Assembly (NCBI RefSeq): GCF_050947875.1
Contig: NC_134574.1
Coordinates: 107,996,469-108,060,468 of the forward strand
Length of the DNA: 64,000 nucleotides
Reading direction: 5' to 3'
DNA from: Dermacentor variabilis
Lineage: Eukaryota > Arthropoda > Arachnida > Ixodida > Ixodidae
Shown: piece after piece, positions 1 through 11,100 of the stretch
How positions within the stretch are numbered: position 1 is the stretch's first letter
Layout: each line of letters starts with the position of its first letter
The notes under the pieces: model-generated
The model's input: the letters and a program-made list of their open reading frames with translations, nothing else
The model's database searches: none
What the model was told of the DNA's origin: nothing
Position numbers and translations under genes: made by a program

Positions 1-148
1 ATTGAAGCAATATGGAAGCATTGAAGCAACATGTGACGCCGAAACGCATCACATGTGAAATGTGTAATGCGGTTTCCCTCTGGACATGTGGCGCCATCCC
101 GCGACGCCGCCACGAAGTGCGCGCGTGGTTCATGCCGGAATGTATATT

Positions 149-430
149 TTAATAAAGGGAAAATCACGCGCCCACCGGTTCCTAGCACTTGCTACAAAGG
201 AAACCCATGCGGGTTCCTCGAAAGAAAAGCCTCGCAGTTGAAGAAAAATTCGTCCTGGTGCGGGACTCGAACCCGGGAAGAGCGTCTTTCCGCGGCAGCC
301 GCTCTAGCATCTGGGCTACGCAGGCAGCTAGCATTTGGTAGGGCGAAGTCGAATTTGTCAACAAATCGAAGCAAAGGCAAGACTGACGTAATAGTTCGGC
401 GGAAACCTGCAAGGTGGAGAGAAAACCAGG
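149..430 (-). mobile_element. tRNA-derived SINE, nearly full length
   Basis: Read on the minus strand, a head at about 430 is followed by a tRNA-like body at 253-327 and a tail ending in an AATTTTCCCTTTATT-like sequence near 150. The body has an A-box-like stretch at about 300-320 and a good B box (GGGTTCGAGTCCCGC, 261-277). SINEs of this kind carry an internal RNA polymerase III promoter and depend on a LINE for movement. The body is embedded in a longer repeat unit and its tail is repeated nearby, so this is a SINE rather than a working tRNA gene. Confidence 0.65.
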
Positions 431-580
431 ACGATTTTTTCTTCAACTACGAGGCTTTTCTTTCGAGATCCGTATGCGTTTCCTTTGTAGCAAATGCTAC
501 GATTGGGTGTATGTCTAATTTTCCCTTTATTAAGTACTTCTCTCCACCTTGCGGGTTTGGGCAGAACTATTACGTCAAAA
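421..580 (+). mobile_element. Second, partial copy of the same SINE in opposite orientation
   Basis: Bases 421-528 match the reverse complement of about 148-260, the tail half of the neighbouring SINE. Bases 532-578 then match the head of the same SINE (its 382-430 part). The two copies face each other and form an inverted repeat around the tRNA-like body. The order tail then head in this copy suggests a broken tandem or a second insertion. Confidence 0.55.
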
Positions 581-1739
581 TGTGTATTTACGCAACATTG
601 TCGGACTATAGGTATATGACGCGAGCCAGTTTCTGTCCGGCAGTGGAGAAATTTCGCCACTGACGAGTGGCGCAAGTACAGTGGCACATACCGAGTAACT
701 AAAGTCGGCGTCAAAGAGGTTCGTGTCGCATATCGAGAACCACATACTCGGCGACACAAATTGACGGAACGGCTATTTTCGACCCATTAGACGATTAACC
801 CAAGTTGGTGTGGAAGAGGTTAAAAGGGACCCACAGACAGACAAGCGTGGTGCAAACAGGTTAAAGTTCTGAAAGAATGCTAATCACATTTACACGAGGC
901 CTACGTAGTGGATAAAGCCTGACCCACAGACACTGAATCTTGCCAGCTGCATTCTTCTGTCGAATCGCGCTTTCCACGCAGCGGTGGCGTTTCCGAGGAT
1001 CCGTGGCCCTGCACCCCTCCCCGAGGCCGATAGCGGTGTGAACAACGTTGTAGGGGCGCGCGAATATCCGAAACTTTCGAACATTGAACTCAATATTGTC
1101 TAACTTTACTCGGTCTTCTTATCGAACGTTCACTATCAATCAATGCGAATATATTTCGAATCGTTTTCGAACATTTTACGTCGTCATTTGCGGACGATCA
1201 AACAGATTCGGAGTAGCAGCGCGATAAGTGTTATCCAAGCGGTTATAATAGATATAAGATCCGACAAATTACGCTGTGCCCCTTCGCTCAGGGAGCCACA
1301 ATTTGCGGGATAAACCACCATCATTCGTACACAGTGAAGAATTCTGAGCATGCGTACACACTGCTTATTTGTAAAGATCCAGTTGTTCTTTTTAATGAAC
1401 AACACTATCAATTATGTCTGAACACACCCCTTTCAATCTGCGCAGGAACCAAACATGCACCCACACCTACACGGAGATCAACAAATATCTTCACAAACAC
1501 AAGAAATGCAAAATCAATACCGAACCGCATTGCACTTGCTGGAGCATTAAAAATAATAAATAAATTACCAGCAGAGGAACGCGCAAGTTCCATATTAGAA
1601 CATTCCTAACATTTGCTTGCAATTATGTACGTATAATATCGCCTTTAACATTTTTGTATCGCACGGACACCTATCTCAAGCGCTCACCGCTTAGATGTAC
1701 GTGTAATAAACTGGCTTCTCTGTTTTTATTTGTTATAAC
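581..1739. other. Stretch without a recognised gene
   Basis: No supported gene. An open frame at 1334-1609 (plus, 91 codons) is followed by an AATAAA at 1705-1710 and a T-rich end, which could be the 3' end of a decayed retroelement. I cannot name it. A minus open frame at 890-1093 has the look of repeat-derived coding sequence but no domain I recognise. Confidence 0.3.
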
Positions 1740-2655
1740 CGCTAGCATGGTCTTGTGCGTCAATCCTGCGTCGGCGCCCGGTGTCTGACGCCGCTTCGTC
1801 AAAAAAAAATTTCCAATCACCCATAGCAAGGCCATCCAAGTGACGCAAGGGATTTACTGAAATAATTGAATTTCTCAAGCTAAAATACGTGGGAAAATCG
1901 TAAAATACGACATACACACATCCTACAGACATTGTAGCTCTCGGATTGTAATTTTGCTATGCGAGAAAACAAAATTCTCTTACGCGAAAAACCAAAGTAA
2001 CCCCTTTTCCAGCAGTTCTACAATTCACAGTCCGGCTGCGGCGTCCGCCATTTGCGCACGCCGGCGCGTGGGTGTCTCGGGGGCCACGGAGCGGCGCGCC
2101 CGGTTCCTTGCAATCCTTCCAGCTGGCGCTCGCCGCCGCATCGCGGCCCACGCTAGGGGCCGCGTTTCCAACACAAAGCCCGCCTTCATGCATGGCGTTC
2201 GCAGCCAGCGTTTCCCGGGAGACATTACGGTTACATACGGCACAGTTGCCGTGAAGCGTGAGAAGCAGTCAGGGATATGTTAATAAAGCCCCTTAAACAT
2301 CGTAAGGTATTGCCATGCTTTGAAGACTGCCACCTCCTCCTCGCGCGCTGTGGCCAAGGCCAACGCCACGTCGCTATTGGCCTAAAAGCATCACGTGGGT
2401 CCTCGCGCCGTGCATTAGCGCCATTTTTGCTCGAGAAGCGTTTACGGATTGGCCACGAGCGCATGTTGGCGCCATTGCTACGCTTGAGAAGTGTATGCGG
2501 CGCCTCGGTCGAGGAGGGAGCGTGAAAGAGAGGAAAAGCGAGGAAGAGTGAAGGCGGAGGAGGAGTGTGTCGCTACTTTAAGAAGTTTAAGGGGCTTTAT
2601 CTTTGTATACAGTCGTGTTCCACTCTTAAAGGCGAAGCTTAAGCGTCCTCCAAAT
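1740..2655 (+). repeat. AACGCGATAGCG-family repeat, 5'-truncated and interrupted
   Basis: Bases 1850-2280 align by eye with the repeat at 13440-13890: shared landmarks are taaaatacg, gcgagaaaacaaaattct, ccccttttccag, gcggcgcgcccggttcc and gccgtgaagcgtgagaagcagtc. Its terminal block (gttccactcttaaaggcgaagcttaag) is displaced to 2618-2648 because a short inverted-repeat element occupies 2283-2600. The start motif is not visible here. Non-coding. Confidence 0.6.
2283..2600. mobile_element. MITE-like element nested in the repeat
   Basis: The ends form a 19-base inverted repeat with one mismatch: ATAAAGCCCCTTAAACATC at the left and GAAGTTTAAGGGGCTTTAT at the right. About 318 bp, no coding capacity. 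In the uninterrupted sister repeats the sequence on the two sides is contiguous, which fixes this as an insertion. A 3-bp TAT duplication is possible; the superfamily is not determined. Confidence 0.6.
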
Positions 2656-4837
2656 TTTCTTGTCACCTTATTCCACAAATCCTACATTCTCGTTTTGCAT
2701 ATTAATTTCTTTGTGGCCCTAAGCTCTAGTGCTTTTTTATCTCTTGAGCTTATCTATTAGCCGTCTCGTCTGGTAACCGTAGGCAGTCACCTAAAAATAT
2801 ACTTCCCTGCTTTCCTGTTTTGCACCTGCGGGGTGGCAATTATTTGAAAAGTTTTGCTGCAAAGTTAAATGATCAAGTATTCAGGGCATCAAAAAAGAAA
2901 ACGCTTCCCTTGGCGTTATAACATACTCTATTTTTGATAAGTCCTGTAGAGCGGTAGCCACTATTTAGCTGCATTCCTGTTCTCCAGTAATTTATCTCAG
3001 AATGGCTTTCCTTTTCAAGGTAGCGCGCAGATCTATTATCTTTTATGACATCCGCATTTACTTGCGAACCACAGTGCTCTTGAACAAACATTGCAGCTAT
3101 ACCTGACAACTTTAGGCACCCATCTCCACTTGCGTCAACCTTTGTTCGTGATGAAGGTTGGGTTCAGTCTCCCGTGCTCCAGTGGAACATCGTCACGCTT
3201 GACCTTTATTGAATGCATCGCCCCGGTTGCTCCCCACATCAAACAGAATGTCTGCGCCCACAAGGCCGTTAACCGTGCCTACTACCTCATTGTTTATGCA
3301 AGCGGTAATGCTCATAATGCTTCACTGTGTTTGATGATGGGAGCCTTGTCTAAAGATTTAATTTCCGGTGAATAGACATGTTAAACCTATTCACCCCCTC
3401 TCCTCCCCCAGACACATGCGTTTTTCACATATGGGTTGGTATACTGCTATCTTCAGTGTTTTTCCACTTTAATGTAGCTACCTGGCCAGTCAGTGGCACC
3501 AGTAAACACCATGAAGCCTCAACCATTCGCAACCACGAAAGACGACAGCTTCAACATCGGCCAGAATATCAAGATCCCTTTGGTTATTCGATCACAGAAC
3601 TACCTAATATTGCGTTAAGCCAGGGAGATGTTCTCGTTTATACGAAAGACGAAAGCCCAACTATAGACATCGGGCGAGGACGAAAGGACGCGCGGAGAGC
3701 TTTTCCTTATCTCTGGCTTGTGCGATCCGGTGAGGCGTTGCGCGGTTGGGTTGGCGTCGCGTGCTGCCCAACGACTTGGGGAATGCTTTTGCTCGTTCTC
3801 CGTTGAATTAACGGGATGTCAGTTCATACAAAGTCGTCGAACAACTCTGTAGCCTTTCGGTGCAGCGCTAACTAGAGCATGAGGATATTTATCCTTGCTG
3901 CGCAGACATACGACGTGCATCGTGTGTGTATGTTGTGAACTGTTTTGGCTGCATCGGGTTTTCTCGCATGCTTGGACTAAGCGCGATGTAGAACGGACAT
4001 ATCCATAGCGCCAGGCAGCTACCACTGCTTCGAACGTGCGTTCAATGCGCAGTCAGCCACTCGACCACTCGACAAGTGTGATTGAGGCAGTACAGTGCGC
4101 TGTTATAGCTATCCAAAATAGTTTGTTCATGGGCGGAAACCTCTTCCAACCAACCAAGTAGTTGCGCAAAGTTTCACAGATAAAATTTTCAACGGTTCTG
4201 AAATTAAAGAGCGAAGCTTATTTCGTTGCAGAATGGTATCCACGCTGTTAAGATTGTCATAGGTTTTGTAACTACTCATTGCTACTAAACCACAGCTTAA
4301 AACTACAGTGACAAAGCTGAAGCAAGGGCGCATTAGCGAAAAAAGAATTCAAAAATCCACCATTGATCTACTAGGCTGATCGTAGAATCAAACACGCGCG
4401 TTCCCATCGGGCTGGGTGCTCCGGCCATCTCAACAGCGCAGAAACTTCGGTCATGCTGACTTAAATCCTGTCAGTGTGTCTGTACAGGAGTCAGTACGTT
4501 TTACAGAACTGTTTTCGACGTAGAAGACGTCACGTGACACTAAAGAGATGGTATGAGCCGGAAAACAACCACCAAAAGCTGCCTCTAAACGTATAGGTGA
4601 CATACAACAAGGAGCCTTTGCCCGAGCTATGCGACTGCCCAAAGATGGCGCCACTGCCTACGAAATATGGCGACGCCCATGAAAAAAGAGAAGAGGTCTA
4701 TGCTGAGACTCCAGTGCATCGTTGCCTTCTGACGCTAAAACACGAGAAAACTTGTGGAGCGCCTACTACTTAGCTTCGCTCAGATACAGTTCGGTCACGT
4801 GCGCCAGTCGCATCGGCGAAGCGCGCACGCAACCATA
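2656..4837. other. Non-coding stretch downstream of the host gene
   Basis: About 2.2 kb beyond the poly(A) signal of the minus-strand gene. I see no exon-like frame, tandem repeat or mobile-element hallmark on either strand. Confidence 0.4.
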
Positions 4838-4843
4838 TTTATT
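4838..4843 (-). promoter_or_regulatory. Poly(A) signal of the host gene
   Basis: Plus-strand TTTATT reads AATAAA on the minus strand and begins seven bases after the TAG at 4850-4852. A canonical hexamer in this position supports the terminal exon call and implies a very short 3' UTR of a few tens of bases. Confidence 0.6.
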
Positions 4844-4849
4844 GCCGTA

Positions 4850-5005
4850 CTACGGCTTGTCGCCGATACTGAAGTTCTTTCGCAGTACAAGGATTGGGGC
4901 GAAAGGATGGCGCATCTTGCACCTGCCCAGGAAGTCGGCCATGTACACGTTGAAGTAAAGCCAGGCAAAGCGCTTCCGCGGCTTCTTCTCCAGAACGTAC
5001 TTCAT
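4850..5005 (-). CDS. Exon 8 (terminal) of the host gene
   Basis: Begins after a ctgcgcag acceptor (AG at 5006-5007) and runs 51 codons to TAG at 4850-4852. The peptide opens MKYVLEKKPRKRFAWLYFNV and ends with a Cys-containing tail (GRCKM then a PF...LRKNF pattern). I remember a Cys plus PF...R.F ending from other members of this tick family, so I prefer reading through to the TAG. A possible donor at 4921-4922 (GTGCAAG) is weak. Exon 7 lies only 58 bases upstream and joins in phase 0. An AATAAA follows the stop directly. Confidence is good for the coding frame and moderate for the last 20 residues. Confidence 0.75.
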   Translation of the reverse strand: MKYVLEKKPRKRFAWLYFNVYMADFLGRCKMRHPFAPILVLRKNFSIGDKP

Positions 5006-5063
5006 CTGCGCAGCCAACACACCCGTCACGCGCCGAGCACGCGCGCGGACATTAGAGACTGAC

Positions 5064-5174
5064 CTTTTCTGCCACAGTAACGTCGTTGTCGAAGATCAGG
5101 ACCACCTTTTGTGTTTTCTTGCCGTACGCAATGTTGGTGTCCTTGATGTGTCCCTTTTTGCCACTCACGCAACC
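5064..5174 (-). CDS. Exon 7 of the host gene
   Basis: Exactly 37 codons between a cctgtag acceptor with a T-rich tract (AG at 5175-5176) and a GTCAGT donor (5063-5062). The peptide runs from GCVSGKKGHIKDTNIAYGKK to DNDVTVAEK and is alternately basic and hydrophobic (KVVLIF), as expected of a strand in a folded ectodomain. Phase 0 on both sides. Reading through the donor gives a stop within four codons, so the 58-base intron is needed. I have no functional residues to assign. Confidence 0.78.
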
Positions 5175-6439
5175 CTACAGGAAAAAAGAAGCGCTTCATT
5201 TGTTATGCAGCCCTTCTTACCCTATCTGTTCGTACGTCCTAGGAAGCCCACCGCCAAAGCCGATGGCTGAGGGTTACTGTGCCGCTTTGCGTTTGTTAGT
5301 ACGTCATCGTGTATGTCTTCTGTGGTGCCGAGAAAAAAAAATAGTGTCAACGTTGTGTAAATATTAAGTGTACATCAAGGGAAAGTGGTTTGAACGAAAC
5401 GTCATCGTTCTCTTTGCAATCGCTGTTTTGCGCACCTACAAGAGGAGAAGGTGGCAGATATACGAGATGCCAATGTGGCGGTTCGAGCCAATTCGTCAAT
5501 GCGTTTGCAACCCTACTCCGGCTTAACCGTTGACTCGTCCGCAATCAAATTTGGCACCGAGGTTGCATTGCGCGGGTCATAGAGCCGATTACCAATTTCG
5601 TACGATTACTGGCCCCCGATTTCGTTAAGAAAAAATTACAAGCAATCTTCTCTAGCACCGCTGCAGCTGGAAAATTCGAAGCGCACCTGTGAGATAATGC
5701 TTTTTATTGTGAATAACATTGTGTTTCCGGTATTGCAGACTGCAAGCGGACAGGTCGTATTACCGGTTGAGTGGAGGTGCTACATCCACCTGGTGGCACA
5801 GTGCTCAGCTCGGCTCGTCTTGGCGTGGCACTGTTTGCGGAACGGTGAGCGAGGGGGGGGGGGGTGAGTGCTCATAGACAGCTATGCGAAATTGTGGTGA
5901 AACTCTACAGTGCACGAACAAAAAAAAAACAGATTACTGTAGGAGACAGCAAAAAACTTTATTTGCTTTGGCACCTAAAACGCCTGCCCTGTGTTAAAAG
6001 GGACTAGGAACAAACATACTTACTTACTAACTAGACAAACATTGATCTAATACTGCAGTAACCGATTCTCATCTACTTCACAGCTGGCGTAAATTTTCAG
6101 TAGCGGCGTAATCATGTTGTTGCAGGAAATTTACAGCAGCACCAAAGTAAAATACACTTGGTTACTGATAGATTAGTTGTGCTCACCTGCACGTGATTAG
6201 CCCCACCACTGACTGCATCAAGAGGCGGTTCGCGTTCGCACCTCGCCCATCCGCTAATACGACAAAACCGCTTGCGTTTACCGTAATACCGGAAGTGCTA
6301 AAATTCTCTGTGTTAGTTATCCAACAAAGATTTGGGCCGATCCTGAAGATAGTACATTCTAAAAATCTAGGCCGATCCCGAAGGTTGTGCAGTGTTAAGA
6401 TGTGGGCCGTTCGCGTGAGTTTGCGTTGCTCTTCAATGA
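5175..6439. other. Intron sequence without recognised element
   Basis: Part of the intron between exons 6 and 7. Apart from a run of about 12 G at 5853-5864 and short A runs, I see no repeat family, coding frame or RNA gene here. Confidence 0.4.
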
Positions 6440-6465
6440 ACCTCTTTGACGTGAAATGGGGTCAC

Positions 6466-7831
6466 AGTGTATGTGTCATTGGTTGCTTTTTCATTTGTCA
6501 GCACCAAATTTATGAGCACCAGATCCTTTTCCGTCTGGTTCTCTTTCATGCTCTTTTTTTTTCTTCAAGTACAACCTCGTCATTGCCTTGGAAAGATTCG
6601 GCTGTTATCTTTCGGGTGTAATTTAATGCCGCTTTCCCTTCCAATTTGTTTCCATCTTCGTCTAGGTTATGTAGGTGTATTGTTGTTGACTTCCTGCCTA
6701 ATAATTTTCTGTGGTTGCGAAATACTCTAGGTGTGGCCTTCTTTTCCCTACATGTTTCCGACAACCAACGTTCACTTTCACCTTTCATCTGTGCTTGCAC
6801 CGTTATTTGAACCATAGACTTTTTCTCCCGGTATATTTCCCATTTACTGGTCACTTCATCCTGCGGCAACTTTGCTATCTTTGCCTGCCTGCGCTCTCGA
6901 TATGCTTTCTGTCTTTCGGCGATCGCTTCTCGTATCTCCCTATTCCACCAGCTTTTCGGTTTCTTTTTTGTTTTCCAACCAACGTGTTGTTTCTCTTTCC
7001 GCATTTATGTCGTTATTACACTCAGAAGCTCACTGTATTCCGACTCTTTAGTTGGCCATTTGCAAAGTTCTTCCTCGACTCAAGTGACTATATTTGTTAT
7101 TTCTTCAGCGTTCAAATTTGCACTGGCCATTTTGCACTCCTTGCTCTCTTTCTCAACTACATATCCCATTTTCAAAATTATACATTGAAGGTCACTCCCT
7201 ATGCTGCTATACCCTTCTTCATCAATGACCATTTCTCTCAACTTATTATGAATTCCTTCTGTCGTCAGACAGTAATCAAACGACTGCCGGTTTACCACTT
7301 CCCACGTGATCTGCCCTTCATACCTAGGCTAAGTATTCACGATAACGAGGTTTTCTTGCTCCCAACGGTGTAGAATTGACTTTCCGTTGTCGTCGGTATA
7401 ACCATTTAAATCCTGTATGTCGGCATTCATGTCACCTAATAGGATAATTTCAGCATCATTCCCGAAACCCTTAATATCAGCACTTATACGTTCCACAACT
7501 CTTTATTCTTCTCTGCGCAATTATTTCCGGTCCACAAATACGTAACGCCCAGCCGCGTTTTCATCCCACTCATTCTACCTGATAACCAAAGATGCACTTG
7601 ACATTTTTTTGAATTTATCCATTTGGCTCCCTGATGGATGAGAATTCTGACTCCCCCTCGCTTTGTTTCTGACTTAGTTCTGTTGCACCCTTCCCAAACA
7701 CAATTCTCAATCGCTGGCGCCCCTTCCGAGTCTCTAAGGTTCGTTTCTGTTACCGCACACACCCCTATTTGTTTTCTATTTACCTGCTCCTCAAACTCTG
7801 CCCACTTTTCCTTTCGTCTGCCACCTTGCAC
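6466..7831 (-). pseudogene. LINE ORF2 remnant: APE endonuclease and linker
   Basis: At 7831-7484 the minus frame contains an AVTETNLRD motif (the catalytic Glu region of APE endonucleases), then VWEGCNRTK, GGVRILIHQGAKW and GVTYLWTGN. At 7298-7080 a second frame carries the DYCL and GSD motifs typical of the 3' half of the domain, and 7004-6546 is the basic linker (SWWNREIREAIAERQKAYRE). Several frameshifts separate these pieces. No RT motif follows. Short residues before 6466 suggest the element is cut just before the RT fingers. Confidence 0.75.
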
Positions 7832-8004
7832 GTTTATGTGACCTCTTGCATGGCGAGCTATCTTTCTTGCTTTCCTCCTATTTCTGTTACTGATGGCGAT
7901 GCTATTCTGAGGTTCCCTTAGTGGACCTTCTTCATTACTACCTACTCTAGCCTACCGAGCGCCCGTCGGCCCCCTAAAGGAGCAACAGCGCGAACAGCAA
8001 GTCG

Positions 8005-8415
8005 TCAGCCCACTTCTCGTGCAAGCCTGTAATTGAAGTGGATTCCGTCTTGTTGAAAACCACCACACCTTCTCACTTCCCTGTTTACTTTGACAACCTC
8101 GAAGCCGCTGTCACGGCTAATTTTCCATATCGCCTGATTAGCAGCGACTACGGCTCTTTGGACGTGACTGTCACGTACAGGCACCTCCAGTACCGTGCAC
8201 ACCACGATCTCCACCTCAGGGAATAGCTCGCGCATGTCCGTAAAGTGACGACGCCACCTACAGGGTTTGCTCACCGTACTGCGAGCGCACGACATATTCA
8301 ACTTGTTGCAGCATGTGCGGCCTGGGGGCTCATACAAGACGTGATTTACAGCGTTCTCTTTCTTGGGATGGCTTCGTGTTTCCATGATCTGATCCTTGGG
8401 TGAGTATTTCATCAT
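8005..8415 (-). pseudogene. LINE ORF1 remnant: SGNH/GDSL esterase-like domain
   Basis: The minus frame reads a C-terminal esterase-like segment: SKPCRWRRHFTDMRELFP, EIVVCTVLEVPVRDSHVQ and near the end DGIHFNYRL. A Asp-x-x-His (here DGIH) motif is the usual block V carrying the catalytic Asp and His in SGNH hydrolases. The N-terminal half with the nucleophile Ser is absent. Esterase domains in ORF1 are known in CR1/L2-type LINEs, where they are thought to act in membrane or RNP association. Confidence 0.65.
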
Positions 8416-8417
8416 GT

Positions 8418-9840
8418 AATCACAACGTTATCGACTGCGCGCGCGCCCCGGTTGAGCTTTCTACCTTTTGTGAGACGCCTTGCGCCCACGTAACCGTTCC
8501 CTGTGATAAAAAGCTTGTCGTTATCGCCGATACTGACCTCCCGCCTCAGAGTGCCGTCATTGTTCCCCGCTTCCTGTGCCACCGTCTCCGATGCTACCGT
8601 TCTGGTCACGTCATCCGACAAGCTTAGTGGCCACTGCAATATGTCACTGTCATCTGCCTTCCTCGCGCTTCAGCAGGATAATCCTGGATTAAGTATTTGC
8701 CATTCCAACTCAGGCCCCCCTGACTTTTGTACCGTAATGAAACAGTTGACGACGTTCAAGCTGCAGACGCTGATGCTATCGTGCCCCTCTATCTCGCCGA
8801 GCCTGAGACAAAATATCAACTGAATGTCCTGACACCTCACCTTGCACCCGACGCCGTGCTCTCGTTTTTTTTTTCTCTCACCGCTCCATCAACAACGACC
8901 TCGCTCCGGCTTAACGGACGCAGCTTCTTGAACCTCTACCGGAGTTCCGCACTTAATTTGATTTCCCGCAAGCGTTACTAGGCAGAGCAAATGCGGTTGT
9001 CCACATGGTTGACACCTGCATTCAGGCTGCTTTGCGACAACGTCGCTATCGTGTGCCACTTGCGGAACGTCATGTCATTAGAGAGCAAGTTGACGACATG
9101 CTTCAGCGCGGAGTCGTCGCGCCTTCTTGTAGCCTGCGGCCATCTCTGGCTGGTCTGGTTAAAAAGGATAGATGGCTCAATTAGATTATGTGTGAACTAC
9201 CGGTGCCTCAACAAGATTTCTCGCAATTATGTTTCTCCTCTTCCCCGTATAGGCAACGGCCCCGACTACTTCTTGCTCGTTTACTCGCAATTCTACGGTG
9301 CCTTACAAACGCACGCCTTCAACTCAACATGTAGAAATGCTACTTCGGAACTCCCCGGCTCACCATCTTTGGCCACGTCGTCTTTAAAGATGGCATTATC
9401 CCTGACTCGGAGAAACCGCGTGCTGTTGCCGAGTTTTCGAAGCCTTGTGCCATCAAAGAACTTCGAAGCTTTGTCGGCTTGGCTTCCTATTTTCGCAGCT
9501 TCGTCGAAAATTTCGCCTGTATCATATCCCCACTTATGAAGTGCTCGCCGGCCCCAGCGACCTTTCTCACTGGACACCAGCCTGCGACAACGCCTTTGCA
9601 ACACTCCACCGACTGATTAATTTGCCACCCGTGCCGCACCATTATGCCCCTGCTGCGCCAATCGAAATACATACAGACGCGAGTGGTGCCGTACCTGGTG
9701 CAGTTCACCGCGCAATGCAAGCCCGGCTTGTCTGAGTATGTTGTTACGTATGCAAGCCGCGCCCTCACTAAGGCGGAAGCGAATTATTCGGTCACCGAAA
9801 AAGAGGGGCGGTCGCCCGGGTTGTCTTTATGGGGACAACA
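8418..9840 (+). pseudogene. Ty3/gypsy pol remnant (protease end, RT flanks, RNase H)
   Basis: Frames on the plus strand follow the young element at 35.7-40.9 kb: VIDCARA and DTDLPP near 8430-8560, REQVDDML near 9085, CVNYRCLNKI near 9192, PLPRIG near 9240, then RLTIFGHVV, ELRSFVGLASYFRSFV and finally the RNase H motifs HTDASG and [19 protein letters not shown]. The segment that should carry the YLDD catalytic site is missing between about 9260 and 9285. Frameshifts occur throughout and no LTR is recognisable. It is a dead, internally deleted copy of a related family. Confidence 0.75.
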
Positions 9841-10261
9841 AGCAGTTCTGTTGCAAAATGTGTCTGTATGTATTCGTGCTCAGGGCTTCAGACGCGTTCT
9901 TGCAGGGTTATTCTAGAGCTTTAGGTTTCTCATTTTACGAGCTATCTCAGTTTTGTAACCACGGCAAGGCAAAAAAGGGTGGCGCACTTGTATGAATACT
10001 GCGAAATGTTGCATGTTTGGTTGAGAAACGATCAATCGGCACAGCAACAAAGTCGTTTCGAACTCGAAAAGTGCGGAGTCTGGGCAAATCCATGTAGTAT
10101 GCCCATCATTACCACAAGACCGTCTTTCTCGCAGGTGTCCAACTCTTGTATACATGCGTGAGTTGCGAGAGAGATACCTGGCGACTTATGCTTCTTAAAA
10201 TCGGCTTTTCCCTATACTCCGCTCCATACATAGTAGTCAACGTTGTGAAAGCTATGCAAAA
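9841..10261. other. Intron sequence without recognised element
   Basis: Follows the point where the gypsy RNase H frame breaks off. No recognisable motif or repeat on either strand. Confidence 0.35.
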
Positions 10262-11100
10262 AGAGTGAAAGGCGATAGCGTTCCCGTCGACCCGCCAAGG
10301 GGTGTAAGACAATGGGCTACGGCGCAGCAATCACTCACGAGGCGCCCCGCATCGGACGCGGTGAGCGTCGAGCAGCGCAGCGTTCGGCGCGGCAAGGAAA
10401 CGTGCGCCTGAGCAAGCGGAATGAACCAAAGAACTCGGTGTCTCGGAGGGGGAAACGATGTACGCCAGCCAAACGTCGTGATTGGCACGGGCAGAGAGAT
10501 AGACAGATAGTGATCTAAAGAAAGGAAGGACGCTTGATTCTGCAACCCGTGAGGGAGCAAGGCGAAACGTCGCCAGGGGAGAGGGAGTCCGGGTGGCGAC
10601 GCGCCTCGCACCGGTCCCGGCACAACACCAATGCACGCGTGGCGCGCCACCTGTCGGGGCAGCGCCGTACATTCAGAGGAGGGGGTCTTCTGTGTTTGCC
10701 GCAAGATGGCTCTGTGTGTGCAGAAAGCGCAGAAGAAATGTAGCGGAAACGCACTTCGCTACTCGTGTAACTGCGACTTCTGTAAGTTACATGTTCATAA
10801 TTACCTATATACACCGCAGCATAACTTTCTACGGCTCGTTTCTAAGGCAACACCGCATTCACTAGAGGCGCTTTTGTACCGCTTTGAAGCATCGACTTCG
10901 TCGCTGAGTGGTAGCGTCTCCGTCTCACACTCCTGAGACCCTGGTTCGATTCCCACCCAGCCCATCTTGTAAGTTGTTTTTTATTCATGAAGTGACTGCC
11001 GGTATTTATCGCTCACGGCCAACGCCGCGAAGGCCGACACCGACGCCGACGACACCGGCTTTTCTGCGACACGAGCTCCTTAACGCTGTCGCGTTAAAAG
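10262..11100 (-). repeat. Composite repeat of the AACGCGATAGCG family with tRNA-like module
   Basis: On the minus strand it starts near 11100 with AACGCGACAGCGTTAAGG and GAGCTCGTGTCGCAGAAAAG, then a GCC-rich stretch, a tRNA-like module (10964-10900, itself reading on the plus strand) and an end near 10262 with GGAACGCTATCGC. The same order is present in the opposite orientation at 30003-30490, so two copies define the element. This copy carries an additional inner segment at about 10400-10850. Confidence 0.65.
10900..10964 (+). mobile_element. tRNA-like pol III module (SINE body) in the composite repeat
   Basis: A-box-like GCTGAGTGGTAGCGTCTCC at 10903-10921 and a near-consensus B box, CTGGTTCGATTCCCACC, at 10941-10957. 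An inverted copy occurs at 30149-30212. The anticodon arm does not fold normally and the module lies inside a repeat, so a functional tRNA gene is unlikely. Confidence 0.6.

Larger units (their letters stand above)
6440..8435 (-). mobile_element. Non-LTR retrotransposon remnant with SGNH-esterase ORF1 and endonuclease
   Basis: Read downward from 8435: the end of an ORF1 esterase-like domain, a linker, an APE-type endonuclease, and the segment between endonuclease and reverse transcriptase. The sequence stops before the RT, so both ends of the element are missing. Frames shift several times. The order esterase ORF1 then APE endonuclease suits the CR1/L2 group of LINEs. It sits directly against the plus-strand gypsy fragment at about 8.42 kb. 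It is non-functional. Confidence 0.75.

Noticed and set aside
10900..10964. Functional tRNA gene
   Set aside because: Good B box but no proper cloverleaf; module lies inside a dispersed repeat with a second copy at 30.15 kb. The same reasoning applies to the other tRNA-like modules.
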